DNA from: Cryptomeria japonica
Lineage: Eukaryota > Streptophyta > Pinopsida > Cupressales > Cupressaceae
Assembly (NCBI RefSeq): GCF_030272615.1
Contig: NC_081408.1
Span: 766,109,330-766,173,329 of the forward strand
Direction: 5' to 3'
DNA: 64,000 bases
Every line of letters starts with the position of its first letter. Positions within the stretch are counted from its first letter, which is position 1. The translations under genes and the position numbers were made by a program. The notes under the pieces were generated by a model. The model ran no database searches, was not told the DNA's origin, and saw only the letters and a list, made by a program, of their open reading frames with translations. Positions 12,124 to 22,334 of this stretch are shown here, piece by piece.

Positions 12124-12250
12124 AGCATTCACCTTAGGGGGAGGCAAATTGATGACTAGTCTTGCATTACCACTGGTAGTGGTTTGAAAGCTTGTTTCAG
12201 ACTTTGGAGAAGTCAATTGGGAAGGTTAACCCACAAAGATTTGTTGGATC

Positions 12251-12460
12251 TTGGATCTAGTTTGGTTTACTGATAAGTCATCTTATGAGTTATGGTTTAG
12301 TCATACACCTATAGTTGAGTACTTCAGAATCTTTGATAGTAAATGCTATATCAAAAGAGATGATTCCATTGGAAAGTTTGATCCTAGATGTGATGAAAGA
12401 ATATTTCTTGGTTATTCAAATGAAAGCAAAGCATATAGATGTTATAACAAAAGATTGTAG
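12251..12460 (+). pseudogene. pol: Copia integrase C-terminal fragment
   Basis: The translation shows YELWFSHTPIVEYFRIFDSKCY, then GKFDPRCDERIFLGYSNESKAYRCYNKR. This is the conserved end of copia integrase (YELW-GKKP, FG-CYV, GKFD-K-DE-IFLGYS--SKAYRVYN). The catalytic core and the zinc-binding HHCC region are missing upstream. 12124-12250 holds only a joined remnant with no motif I can name. It connects, with a frame change near 12460, to the RT fragment that follows. Confidence 0.85.
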
Positions 12461-12474
12461 AGAGTGCTAATGTC

Positions 12475-13098
12475 AAGGTGGATGAGCAGTACAAAGGTCG
12501 AATTAGAACTTATGATGAGAGAGAACCGGAAGTGGAAATGATTATAACTGAACCAGTAACACCTGTACCGAAACAAAATGTTGAACCAGTAACCCCGATA
12601 GTAGCCGAAAATTCAACAGTAGTTGAAGATCAAAGTAGAGAATCAAAAAGTCAGAAGACTCCCAGGTATGTAAGGTTGAATCATTCAAAAGATGAGATCA
12701 TTGGAGACAAGAGCAAAGGAGTGATGTCAAGAAGAAGGTTGGCAACTGAAGAGGTATGTTTAATTTGTCAAATTGATCTAACATTAGTAGTTGAGGCATG
12801 TAAGAATGAATGTTGGATGAAAGCTATGGAAGAGGAATTGGATCAGATAGAAAAGAACAACACATGGACTTTAGTTCCCTAACTTAAAAATAAGAATTCT
12901 ATTGGAACTAAATGTGTTTTTAGGAATAAATTAAATGAATATGGACAAGTTGTGAGGAACAAGGCTAGATTGGTCTGTAAAGCATATTCTCAAAAGGAAG
13001 GAATTGATTATGATGAAGCTTTTGCTCTGGTAGCAAAGATTTTCAAATATTTACAAGGAACAATTGAGTATGGTTTACGGTACATATACAGATTGGGC
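12475..13098 (+). pseudogene. pol: Copia RT: linker and fingers, palm deleted
   Basis: A 100-residue acidic linker (VDEQYKGRIRTYDE onward) leads to W-KAMEEELDQIEKNNTWTLVP. After a stop at 12880 come IGTKCVFRNKLNEYGQVVRNKARLVCKAYSQKEGIDYDEAFALVAKI, the start of copia RT. Directly after the VA-R-like motif it jumps to FKYLQGTIEYGLRY, which belongs to the connection just before RNase H. The palm with the YVDD-type active site is therefore gone in one clean deletion near 13035. The protein cannot be a polymerase. Confidence 0.85.
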
Positions 13099-13109
13099 TA
13101 GAGATATAG

Positions 13110-13547
13110 TTGACTGGAAAGGCATCCGGTGGAGGTTTCTTTCTTGGAAAGAAACTTGCTTCATGGATCAACAAGAAACAATCATGTACTTCTTTATCTA
13201 CTGCTGAAGCTGAGTATGTTGTTGTTGCTACTAAATATAAACAAGTTCTATGGATGAAGCAAATGTTGAAAGACATAAGGGTAGATTGTAATGAACCAAT
13301 AGTTATTCACTATGATAACTCTGCTGCTATTGACATATCAAAGAATCTAATATTTCATTCAAAGACAAAGCACATATCAATCCAATATAACTTTCGGAAG
13401 GAAAAGGTGGAAGCAGATGAAGCCAGATTGGTTTATGTGAATACTAAAGAGTAGATTGTAGACATCTTCACTAAACCTTTGCCCAAGGAATCATTTGAGT
13501 ACTTTAGGGACAGATTGGGGGTCTATGCCCCTCTGGTAGAGACTTAA
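13110..13547 (+). pseudogene. pol: Copia RNase H fragment and polyprotein end
   Basis: The frame shows GGGFFLGKKLASWINKKQSCTSLSTAEAEYVVVA, then VIHYDNSAAIDISKN, KTKHISIQYNF, and after one stop (13452) IVDIFTKPLPKESFEYFRDRLG, ending with TAA at 13545. This is the standard copia RNase H C-terminal half and polyprotein terminus. The catalytic Glu (AEAEY) and Asp (YDNSAA) are present. The N-terminal part at about 13089-13110 is frame-shifted. Confidence 0.87.
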
Positions 13548-13910
13548 GTGATGCTAATTGGCATCAATCTGATATGCATTTTCAGAACTATTATTCGTTC
13601 CAGATTGATGAGATGGTGCTATTACTCAAGGGGATTTTTTAGCTGTGTGGTTCAAAGGATCTATGGTTTTTCTTTGATGTTTATGTCATATTTTTGGCAT
13701 TGATATTAAAGGGGGAGAGATATACATGTGAAAAACAGAGCTTAACAGAGATATCAATCACATGGGGAGCTTGGTCTTTGGTTATTTGGTTAAGAACTTC
13801 ATTGTTATATCATTTGTTGGATTTCTTCCATTGGGGGAGACTTGTTTGGCATTTCTTTATACTTGGATGTTTTTCACATCTAGTGTTGCCATCAATGCCA
13901 AAGGGGAGAT
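13548..13910 (+). promoter_or_regulatory. 3' untranslated region with three polypurine tracts
   Basis: Purine runs lie at 13708-13720 (AAAGGGGGAGAGA), 13833-13840 (GGGGGAGA) and 13899-13910 (AAAGGGGAGAT, directly before the LTR). Repeated polypurine tracts upstream of the 3' LTR are a reported Sirevirus trait. No ORF here has a recognisable family. Confidence 0.75.
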
Positions 13911-15113
13911 TGCTGACAATGTGGAGGAATTGATTATGTTTTGCATTGGTGTTTGTCATTGATGTCAACACTAGCTTCTTTGGTTGTCTACTGGGTTCCA
14001 GTAGAGTGCTTGGATTGTGATGTTGATTTGGAGATCATCTCCGGTATTCTCTGACATCTTCCTATTGGTGGAATTGGTTTGGTTTGGTCATTCAAGTCAT
14101 TTTGATGCATGTCATCTTCCTATTGGTTTGGTTTGGTGATCCAGAAGCTATCATATGTTCTAGTAAGCCTTTTGGTTGCCGGTAAGGGTTTTACTGACAT
14201 AGCTTTGTTGAAGATCTTTTGATGGATTCGATAAGTGGTGTTGGTGCGGCTTCTAGAAGATTCTTAGGATGCTAATGTTTATCATGTTCGTGTTCCATTT
14301 GTTTGGTGGTGTTGCATTTGGCTTATGACGACCTATTTTAGGTATGGTGTTATTCTATTAGGTTATGGACTGGTTTGTGTAACGTGTTGGTGGATGCTCC
14401 CGATGCATTACTGGTTGGATTTATTGTTTGGTTAATGTTGTTTCTGTATTAGGCCGATTTGGGTTATTATTGGTTTGCGGGTTTATGTAATGGATTTATT
14501 GTATTATCTTTTAGGTGGTTGACCTAATTGTTTAGGTCCCGGGTTGGTAATATGATGTAAGATCTCTTTGTAGATCATATAGATGTGAGTGTGGTTATGT
14601 GATTATTTGCGTGCAAATAATGTTTTAATCATATGCAGAGGTTTTGGTCGATCATAGGTGATCGAATTGGGTTTGTGTAAGAGGTTTAAGACCTATGGTA
14701 TTGAGCTTAACCGGAATTGTACTTAGGCATGGGAGATGTTATTCTTGCAGTTCACTCTTCTTTCCGGATTGTAGTCTGAAGATTTCTTGTAGTCAGTGAG
14801 ACTCATTTTGTGATGAGCAGTGTGCTCTAGGTTGTTGGTCTTCTTGCATGTGCATGCCTCTTATATGTAATATTTATTCATTTGATCAATGGATAGATAT
14901 TGTGTGTCACCAATCCTATCGTGGTTTTTCCTCTTTGAGGTTTTCCACGTATAAATCTTTGTCTTATGGTGTTCATCTTTGTGGTTGCATTATTACTTGT
15001 TGTTATTTGCTTTTATGCATACCGGTTGCTAAGTTGCTATGCTAATAAGGTTAAAATTAATCATACAGACATAACACTGATTCACCCCCTCTCAGCATTT
15101 TTGGATTCCAACA
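13911..15113 (+). repeat. 3' LTR of the Sirevirus-like element
   Basis: 1203 bp, aligned to the 5' LTR end to end. It carries the hairpin at 14921-14948 with all pairs intact, and a poly-C tract shortened to five Cs near 15087. Many differences from the 5' LTR are CG to TG or CA. Confidence 0.9.
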
Positions 15114-16976
15114 ATTTCTCAGATCTGCAAAACACAAAAAAATTTCGTCAAAGTTTTTATGATTTAACAGTAATGAGAATGGAGAACATGAAGATATAAA
15201 AACAGTATAGAATAGGTTTTGTGTACAGTATAACCGCTTTCTTTCCTTTGCATTTCCTTAGGATAAGTCCTTTTACAAATCTTCAAATGCTGGAAAAGGT
15301 AATGTAGCTAAACAGCATAAGCATGTCGAATGGATAAGAATTCAAAAAAGGAATCCAAGGCTTTATAAACAACAAAAATAAACAATAGACAATAGATTGA
15401 TGTAGGCGTTCACAATAATTATAGTCACATTTTTTTAATGAATTCAGTGCAGCTTTCTTCTGACATTAAAATTATTTAAGTGAAGGCAGTATTAATATGT
15501 TTCAGAAGGAAGAAGAAAGAATTTGTATTCTCACCGACGAATGTCTTGTTCTTAATTATATTGCATCACACCAACAAACAAAAACAAAAACAAAATTGTT
15601 AGATAAACAAAAGTGTCTACTGTAAATATACAATATTTAGATTGATAAACATGTTTCACCATTAACGAATGTTTTAATTGTACGTAAGTATTAGGTAATG
15701 ATTGAACATGCAATGCATTCAAAATCTTTGGAGATGTGATTGTATTTTTATGATACGTCCAAATGGGAGTTCTCCATCAGGTGCTTACTGGTTGGCTGCT
15801 CAGGACAACAGGCCACCCATTATGAGATATATACATGGAGTATATTCATTGAACTTCAATCTCACGGGGCAATGAACATTGAGTATCTTCCACATCATGC
15901 CTTCACATGATGCTGCAAGAACATTAGGAATATTGGTATAAATTTTTGGGCAGAGATGTTGAGAGAATGGGTAACACTTATCAATTGACCAGGTTTGTAT
16001 ATTTTTTAAGATAATCAACATTGTGCAGGCTGTTTGGTCAATTCTCAACAAGAAGGAAAAAAAAAAAGGGTTAGTGCTTTTTCTTCTTATTTGGTTCTTT
16101 TATAAGTATATTAATTTAAATTGGTTTAATATTATATTATTTATTTATAATCAATGATTTTTTTTAATTATTTAATTTGGACTGACTTTTAGAGGATGTA
16201 AAAAACAATGGAAGATTATATGTTGTTAATAAGCAGATCCTCATATTCATTTATCTAAATTGATATGTTCGAATTTTTTCGTCTTTAGGATAAGGTGTTG
16301 TGGAGATGTCGATTTTATAAATATACTAATAAAATCTTGTACGTTACTATAAAGAAGTTAGAGTCATGGAAATGGAAACTTCTTACACTAATCTTGAGAT
16401 GAGTGATGTACAATGTTTTAAAAAAGCTAATCTAACAATTACATGAATAAATATAGAACGCATATAAATCAGTCATAAGCAATAGAACATAACATAGTGA
16501 GTTATGTGAGGGGAAAAATCACACGCTCTAAAGTTTGCACAATATATTTCCAGGTCTAAAATAAAATTGCAATACACTTGCAATGCATGTCTTCATAGGA
16601 GATATTTACTAACATTCTAACAAAGGGTAATTCTGAGTAGCATTTGGGCGATGCCTATGTACTTACAAACTCTTTACATATAAAATACTATCCTACAGCT
16701 TCAATATATAGGCAAATACAATACAAGATACCACAAATGGTGTTGCAAACTAATTGCTAATATCATGAGCCAAAACAAGGTGCCGAAAATGGCCACACAA
16801 ACCCAAAAATAGCTCATAAAGTGAAGGCACAAATTCTCACAATCTCACACATGTGGAACCTACAAGAAATTTATGTAACTCTCACGTTAGGAATTTGTCA
16901 TAGTACATCATAATATACCTTATTCAAAAGATTCTCCTATACAATATTGAAAACTCCCCCCATCATTGGATTTTAC
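15114..16976. other. Intergenic, no gene recognised
   Basis: A+T-rich sequence without domain, repeat pair or RNA gene that I can support. Confidence 0.5.
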
Positions 16977-17484
16977 TTCCTTGGGTAGAGAGAAGATAGG
17001 AAAGGAGGTAGACAAAGGAGAGGGGAGATAGGGATAAGTAGAGAGAGGAGGGAGGGATACGTAGAGAGGAGAGAGAGATAGGAAAGGATGTAAAGGAATA
17101 TATAGAAATAAAGGTATGAAGGGAGGGAGAGGTAGGTAGAAAGAAAGAAGGAGAGGGGAGATGGAGATAAGTAGAGAGGGAGGAAGAATAGGTACATAGA
17201 GAGAGAGAGGAAAAAAAGTTGATATAGAGAGGACTAAAGAGGGAAGGAATGAGGGAGATTCATGTAGACAAATAGAGTAGGGAGAAAGGAAGAGATATGC
17301 AAAGAGAGAAGTAAAGATGGATGTAAAAGAGAGATAAGTAGAGAGAGAGGGATAAGTAGAGAGAGCTAGTGAGGTTTAGATATGTATATAAATAGAGGTA
17401 GAGATGATGAAGGGGGGAAGGGAGACAAAGATAATTAGAGAGGAAATGTGTGTGTGTGTGTGAGAGAGAGAGAGGGGGGGGGGA
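16977..17484 (+). repeat. 500-bp polypurine (GA-rich) tract
   Basis: Nearly all A and G with sparse T, built from degenerate GAGAGAGG, GGGATAAGTAGAGA and GAAAGGA words. It ends in (GT)n, (GA)n and a G run at about 17450-17484. Such mirror-like purine tracts can form triplex (H-DNA) or quadruplex structures. The apparent ORF on the minus strand is low-complexity Leu/Ser/Pro and not a gene. Confidence 0.9.
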
Positions 17485-17704
17485 GCTTGTTTATTACTAA
17501 AATTTGAGTGATTTTGAAAAAAAATATAAGATTCTCCAAAACCTATAATTTTTATTATAAATCTTACAGATCTAAAACCCTTCTCAAATATCTTGAAATC
17601 ATATACATGAAATATAACTTCAAGTATAAGAAAATAAAAAACACCTATATAAATGTCACTTATACTTCAATGTTTATTTCATGTATATAGTGTTAGCATT
17701 TCAC
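17485..17704. other. A+T-rich stretch before an LTR
   Basis: Nothing recognisable; it may be the last internal bases of the element whose LTR follows. Confidence 0.4.
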
Positions 17705-17714
17705 AAAGGGAGAT
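17705..17714 (+). promoter_or_regulatory. Polypurine tract
   Basis: AAAGGGAGAT directly precedes the TGTTAG start of the LTR at 17715, so that LTR is probably the 3' LTR of a plus-strand copia whose interior is lost. Confidence 0.6.
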
Positions 17715-19208
17715 TGTTAGCATTCCTGTAAGTTTGTTGGTATGAGGATATTGAGAAGGTTGTTGAAGATTGTGGATATAACTGAGAAAGGATGATTACT
17801 ATCTTAATAATATTATTTTGTAATTGATGTCAAGCAATTGATTTTCTGATTCAGTATGATGTTGCCATATCTTAATGAGTATGTTTCGATAAGTATAAAG
17901 ATGTCGGTAAGTGACACAAAAAGAATGAAAACGAAGGGGAGTACTAATTTATTTAATGGGCAACTATTACCGAGTTAGACAATGATGAGATTTTGTTGTT
18001 TTGATTATTTTGACATCATATATATATATGAGTATTCTAAGAATGAGAAAAGATTTCATTCATTAGATGAGTTATTGTTTGATACTGTTCTATATCACCG
18101 AGCAAGATGCTAGTTGGTAAACCCTAAGGTTATTGCTATCGGTTAAAGAAGGCAAAATATCTACCAAGTGAGGTTCAGTATTTACAGAGTAACAACCAAG
18201 TAATAACATAATGCATTGGATGGATAAAAGCATTATTAAATGAAAGATGCCAATGAGCTAGAGATGTATAGGTGATTGGTATGTTGTGAAAGAAGTTTGT
18301 TGAAGATCTACGACAACGAAAATATAGGAGTTAGATCTACAGTGCAAATTGAACGGTCATAACCTAGCACAAGTTCCAAGAAAGGAATACAAGTTCCAAG
18401 GCGAGATAAAACATTTTCAGATCAAAAGATACAATGAACCTAGTCAAGTTTAAAGATCTAATGGCTAAGATTGATCATGGGAAATGTGATCAAGGAGATT
18501 AAGCGGTTAGGAATTGTTTATAAATAAGAAATTGTTGATGAACAATGGATGTGGGCAAATAGAAGAACAGTGATACTACAGTAGTGATCACTGAGCATAG
18601 AAGATTGAATATCTGATTAAAGAACAGATTGAGAAGCCCAGCAAGGAGCAAGATAAGTCTTATGACAAGATTATTTTGAGCACATAGAGTCTGCTTTAAG
18701 CGTTTCAGATGTGAAGTTGTAGATATATTTTATAATGCTATTTATTTTGTAAGTGACAGGAAATCTCTTAACCGAGTGGACCTAATAGTCTTATTTGTAA
18801 ATCCTCTAGCAAGGTAACATTTTGAATGAGTGTTTGAAATCCTTTGACATGGTCACTTCTAACAAAGTGCAAGACTCTAACAAGTTTGAGGGAAATCCCT
18901 TCACCGGGTCACATCTAGCAATGCGTTTATGTAATTTGTAACAAGATTGGCTTTTAACTGAGCATACTCTAGAAGGGTATATTTCTTAGTGGGTCCGAAA
19001 TCCCACAGTGGTTTTTCCCTATTTGGGTTTCCATGTTAAATCTAGTTTTAAATGTGTTATGATGTCTTAAGTGTATCTGTTTATGAGTTTGAATGATTTA
19101 CAGTCATAGTTGAATAGCAGTAAAGGCTACCAAGGTTGAATCTGATAAATATATTGCAGAGTGAGTTTTTATGATTCACCCCCCCCCCCCCCTCTCATCT
19201 TATTAACA
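17715..19208 (+). mobile_element. Copia LTR (plus strand, about 1.5 kb)
   Basis: It starts TGTTAGCATT and ends TCTTATTAACA. It has the shared hairpin at 19008-19034 and a 14-C version of the poly-C tract after GATTCAC at about 19177-19192. It resembles the Sirevirus-like LTRs in organisation, not in most of its sequence. Confidence 0.7.
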
Positions 19209-19440
19209 TATAGTCTAAGGAAGAGAGATAGCGTCATAGTCTGAGATAGACATAGAAAGAGAACTAGAGGAAAATTTTATTCTTCAAAACCTAATCAAGC
19301 TATAATAATCTCACTTTATAACAGAAGTGTTTTCTAGCTTGGTAGTGTTTGAGCTTAGACTTTGTCACTACAAAGCCATACTGTGCACTTTTTATAATGT
19401 GCTCAAGTCACTTATTTATTTGAGAATTTCCAAAACTTAG

Positions 19441-20533
19441 TGTTAGACACACTAATATACTAGACTGGGTGCAGGGGAGGTGACTCGGTATATGCCAAAT
19501 ATGAACTTTAAATCTAATCCATCATTAGGATCATTACTCGATCTTACTTAACATTAAAGCAGCCAACCAAAAGGATAAGCACAATCACACATAAACACAT
19601 ATGAACACCAAATATACATGAAAACCCAAAAGGGAAAAACCACAATGAGAATAGTTGCATGGATCTACTGCCCAAATTTAGCCCCATGAAGAAAATAAAT
19701 AACTTATAAAATTTAGTAGGAACCAACCCACAAGAATCACAACCTCATATGGAGACACAAATCCCCAATCACATTTGCAGGCACCAACCTATAGGAGACA
19801 CCAATACCTAATCCAAGTACTCAACACCAACTTAGGAAATGAAGCATCAACCTCAATTGCAACAAGATATATGAAAGATATGTCATGCATACCTCAAAGG
19901 ATAAGTCTTCAACATCTCTTTGATTTGATATGCTTTATAATACTCTTAGTGTGCATGAGATATGCATTTTAGTTTGCATACTTATACAAATTGAGTAGAA
20001 AACTTGGACAAATATTGCCATGGTTATCTTCTACCCACATACTTAGGACTTGGAATGATTATAATCAACATTATATATACACCCCAACATTAATTGAATC
20101 CTCAAGTTTAGCCTAGAATATATTTACAATACTTGTAATTTGACCACAAGAATATATCTTAAACCAAATTTGTAATAGGCCTGGTCCAAAAGCCAACATA
20201 TTACATGAGAAGTGGGAACATGCTATGCACTACCAAACACAAACTGAATTGGTAAAAAAATCTTCACATGCTTCTTCCAATTGGTGCATGTTACAATACT
20301 TTGGTCCATTCATTAGGAACATCAATGCACAATGAACTAGCACTATGAGCACATTGTTGACCATAACTTTCCTTCTTGAGATCCACCTCTAAAACTTGAA
20401 TAGATTTGCCTTCACGTGTAGCCTTACTTATATTCCAAATTATAAGCCAAAAAATATCACTATAGTAGAATGTGGTACAAATCACTATGCCAATGCAGAT
20501 ACAATTTTTGGGAAATAGATCTTAGAAGCATAT
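19441..20533 (-). mobile_element. Copia LTR, first part, interrupted by the Tat element
   Basis: Minus-strand LTR 3' part with GGTGACTCGG near its end and the shared hairpin at 19618-19643. It continues after the 18.5-kb insertion at 39015-39259, giving about 1.34 kb in total. The target duplication CATAT at 20529-20533 belongs to this host LTR. 19209-19440, just before it, holds no recognisable feature. Confidence 0.7.
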
Positions 20534-21525
20534 TGTAGTCACATAAATCTGTCAATTTAATTAAATGAATATTTACTTTTTATTTGATTAATAAACCATC
20601 AGTAATCAGTAAATTAAATTAACATTTAATTAATTCATCCTCAAAACCCCTTCTCCTATTAATTAAATAAATTATTGAATTTATTTAAATTAATTCACTA
20701 AACCAAATTCACAATCAATTAAATAAATAAATCATATTTATTTAATTTAACCCCTTTCCTCTTTTAAATAAATAAATATTTATTTATTTAAATCACTAAA
20801 CAAATTCCCCCCACTTGCATTCTCCTACAAATGCAAGTTGCAACCACAATTGAAATAAATAAATTTAATTTTAATTAAAATCTTATTTTCCCTCACCCAC
20901 CAAACCCACTTGCAATCCTAAATCCACTTCTAGATTTTTCTAACCACTTTCTAATCATTCCTAATTAGCCTAATCCCATCTCCTAAATATTGTCACATTC
21001 TTAAGCAACTTGAAGTCATTTTTCAAAGCCTCAAAGTCTTTGAAAAGCATTTAATGCTTTATTTGTTCAACAAGCTAACCGCTAAAGTCTTCCAAACCAC
21101 TAATGACTCTTACATGAGTATTAATGGCTCTTACATAACCATTTATGGTTAACTCAACTCACCCACATGGTTAGAGACTTTCTCTCTAACTCAAACTCCA
21201 TTTGACTCATGGGTCTTTTCAAGCATTTATTGTTTTGACCATGGTTATCTTCACTAACTCTTGCACAAGAGTTTATCCATTGGATAAAGGCATTATTTAT
21301 TGGATAATGATTGTATTAATTCAACTCAACATTAACCTTACCTCCCAAGTTAACCTTCAAGTCATGTCAAGCATTTAATGCTTCTTCCCTATCCCCTCAA
21401 CCCATCTCATGTTGACATTTTTCATCCTGGGATTGGATTGGAAAACCTCACATGGATCATAAACCCATCAATCCTAGCCCTTTTTGAGATTACTCAATCT
21501 CAACCCTCCATTGCTCTATTTTACC

Positions 21526-21533
21526 TATAAATA
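21526..21533 (+). promoter_or_regulatory. TATA box of the 5' LTR
   Basis: TATAAATA in the context CCTATAAATAGAGC, followed about 30 bp on by the likely start of the genomic RNA. The same box is kept at 38530-38537 in the 3' LTR. Confidence 0.8.
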
Positions 21534-21822
21534 GAGCTCATTTCTTCATAATCCAGATCTTGAAATCTTGTATGCATCTAAGTTATAGTGAATTTTAGAG
21601 AGCATTTTAGCATAATAGTCCATATTGTCTTTTGGCTAAAATTAACATTAACTAATTAAATAATATCTCATATTTAGTTTGCTTTGCACTTGCATTGGCA
21701 TAATTAATCATTTTTCAATCTTTAACCTCCATAAGACATCCAGAATAGTGCAAAAAGCTACTGAGAGCTACACTCATTTGGAACTTGGAGAGGAGAGGAA
21801 CAAGGGAAGAGTAGCTACAAAC

Positions 21823-21936
21823 ATGGTGGAGGGCATTTGGAGATGTTTTCTTGCATTTCTTAGTTTGGTTAAGCTTTCTATTTTGTGTTTTGTGTCTCTC
21901 TTGATATGCTTGCTTGGGATAGTCTTTGATTTGTGA
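21823..21936 (+). CDS. Micro-ORF in the LTR leader, membrane-type peptide
   Basis: An ATG-started 37-codon frame (MVEGIWRCFLAFLSLVKL, then a run of Leu, Ile, Val, Cys) lies about 270 bp downstream of the expected RNA start. It encodes a short polar start and one hydrophobic segment long enough to span a membrane. The 3' LTR keeps the same frame at 38826-38924 with a 15-bp in-frame deletion and mostly conservative changes. It could be chance in an A+T-rich leader or a leader uORF. I know of no family. Confidence 0.35.
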   Translation: MVEGIWRCFLAFLSLVKLSILCFVSLLICLLGIVFDL

Positions 21937-22024
21937 TTTCTAACACTAACACTGGGATTGTTTCTTGTGTGTTTGTGTTTGTCTTCCTAAACATATTCTA
22001 ACATCCTTTTTGTAGAGCATCATT

Positions 22025-22040
22025 TGGTGAACCCAACATG
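22025..22040 (+). promoter_or_regulatory. Primer-binding site of the Tat element
   Basis: TGGTGAACCCAACATG starts two bases after the LTR. Position and the TGG start are right for a tRNA primer. I cannot name the tRNA with confidence; it is not the initiator-Met type. Confidence 0.65.
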
Positions 22041-22117
22041 AATCGAACACGCAACCTTCTGATCCAATTTTTGAAACTATTAACATTTTTGCTTATTTTA
22101 ATTGACACACAGGTCAC

Positions 22118-22334
22118 GCTTTAGCGCCTTTGAAAGTTGGTGATTTAGCACTATTGCTCACAATAATAGCGCTATTGTGTCTATTTTTAGCACTTTTGCG
22201 CTCTTTGTTTGACATAATTTATTCTGTTTAAACAAAGTCTTTTAGCATGATTGTCATTCTCGTAGCGCGGTTGTAGTTAGTTTAGCACCTCTGTAATTTA
22301 TTTAGCACTTTCGTGTTAAATAGCGCTTCTGTTT
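22118..22334 (+). repeat. 5' leader array of TTTAGCRCTNTTG units
   Basis: Nine degenerate copies lie at about 20-bp spacing with one 54-bp gap, for example TTTAGCACTATTG at 22144 and AATAGCGCTATTG at 22165. The reverse-complement version fills 36683-36996 in the same element. Confidence 0.8.

Larger units (their letters stand above)
9652..15113 (+). mobile_element. Sirevirus-like Ty1/copia retrotransposon, internally deleted
   Basis: LTRs lie at 9652-10858 (1207 bp) and 13911-15113 (1203 bp), starting TGTTGGCA/TGCTGACA and ending TTCCAACA. A primer-binding site follows the first, and polypurine tracts precede the second. The interior is only 3.05 kb. It keeps the C-terminal Gag with zinc knuckles, the tail of integrase, the N-terminal edge of RT and the RNase H end; protease, integrase core and RT palm are missing. 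Flanks are AAAAC and ATTTC, so no target duplication survives. Order gag-integrase-RT-RNase H, multiple polypurine tracts and CCGG-containing palindromes in the LTR fit the Sirevirus lineage (inference). Confidence 0.88.
20534..22022 (+). repeat. 5' LTR of the Tat element
   Basis: 1489 bp, TGTAGTCACA to GCATCA. The upstream part (20557-20890) is a series of A+T palindromes built from TTAATTAAATAAAT. The TATA box is at 21526. Confidence 0.92.

Noticed and set aside
9647-15118. Target-site duplication for the Sirevirus-like element
   Set aside because: AAAAC on the left and ATTTC on the right do not match, so no duplication is claimed.
16973-17197. Minus-strand Leu/Ser/Pro-rich ORF
   Set aside because: Translation of the polypurine tract; low complexity only.
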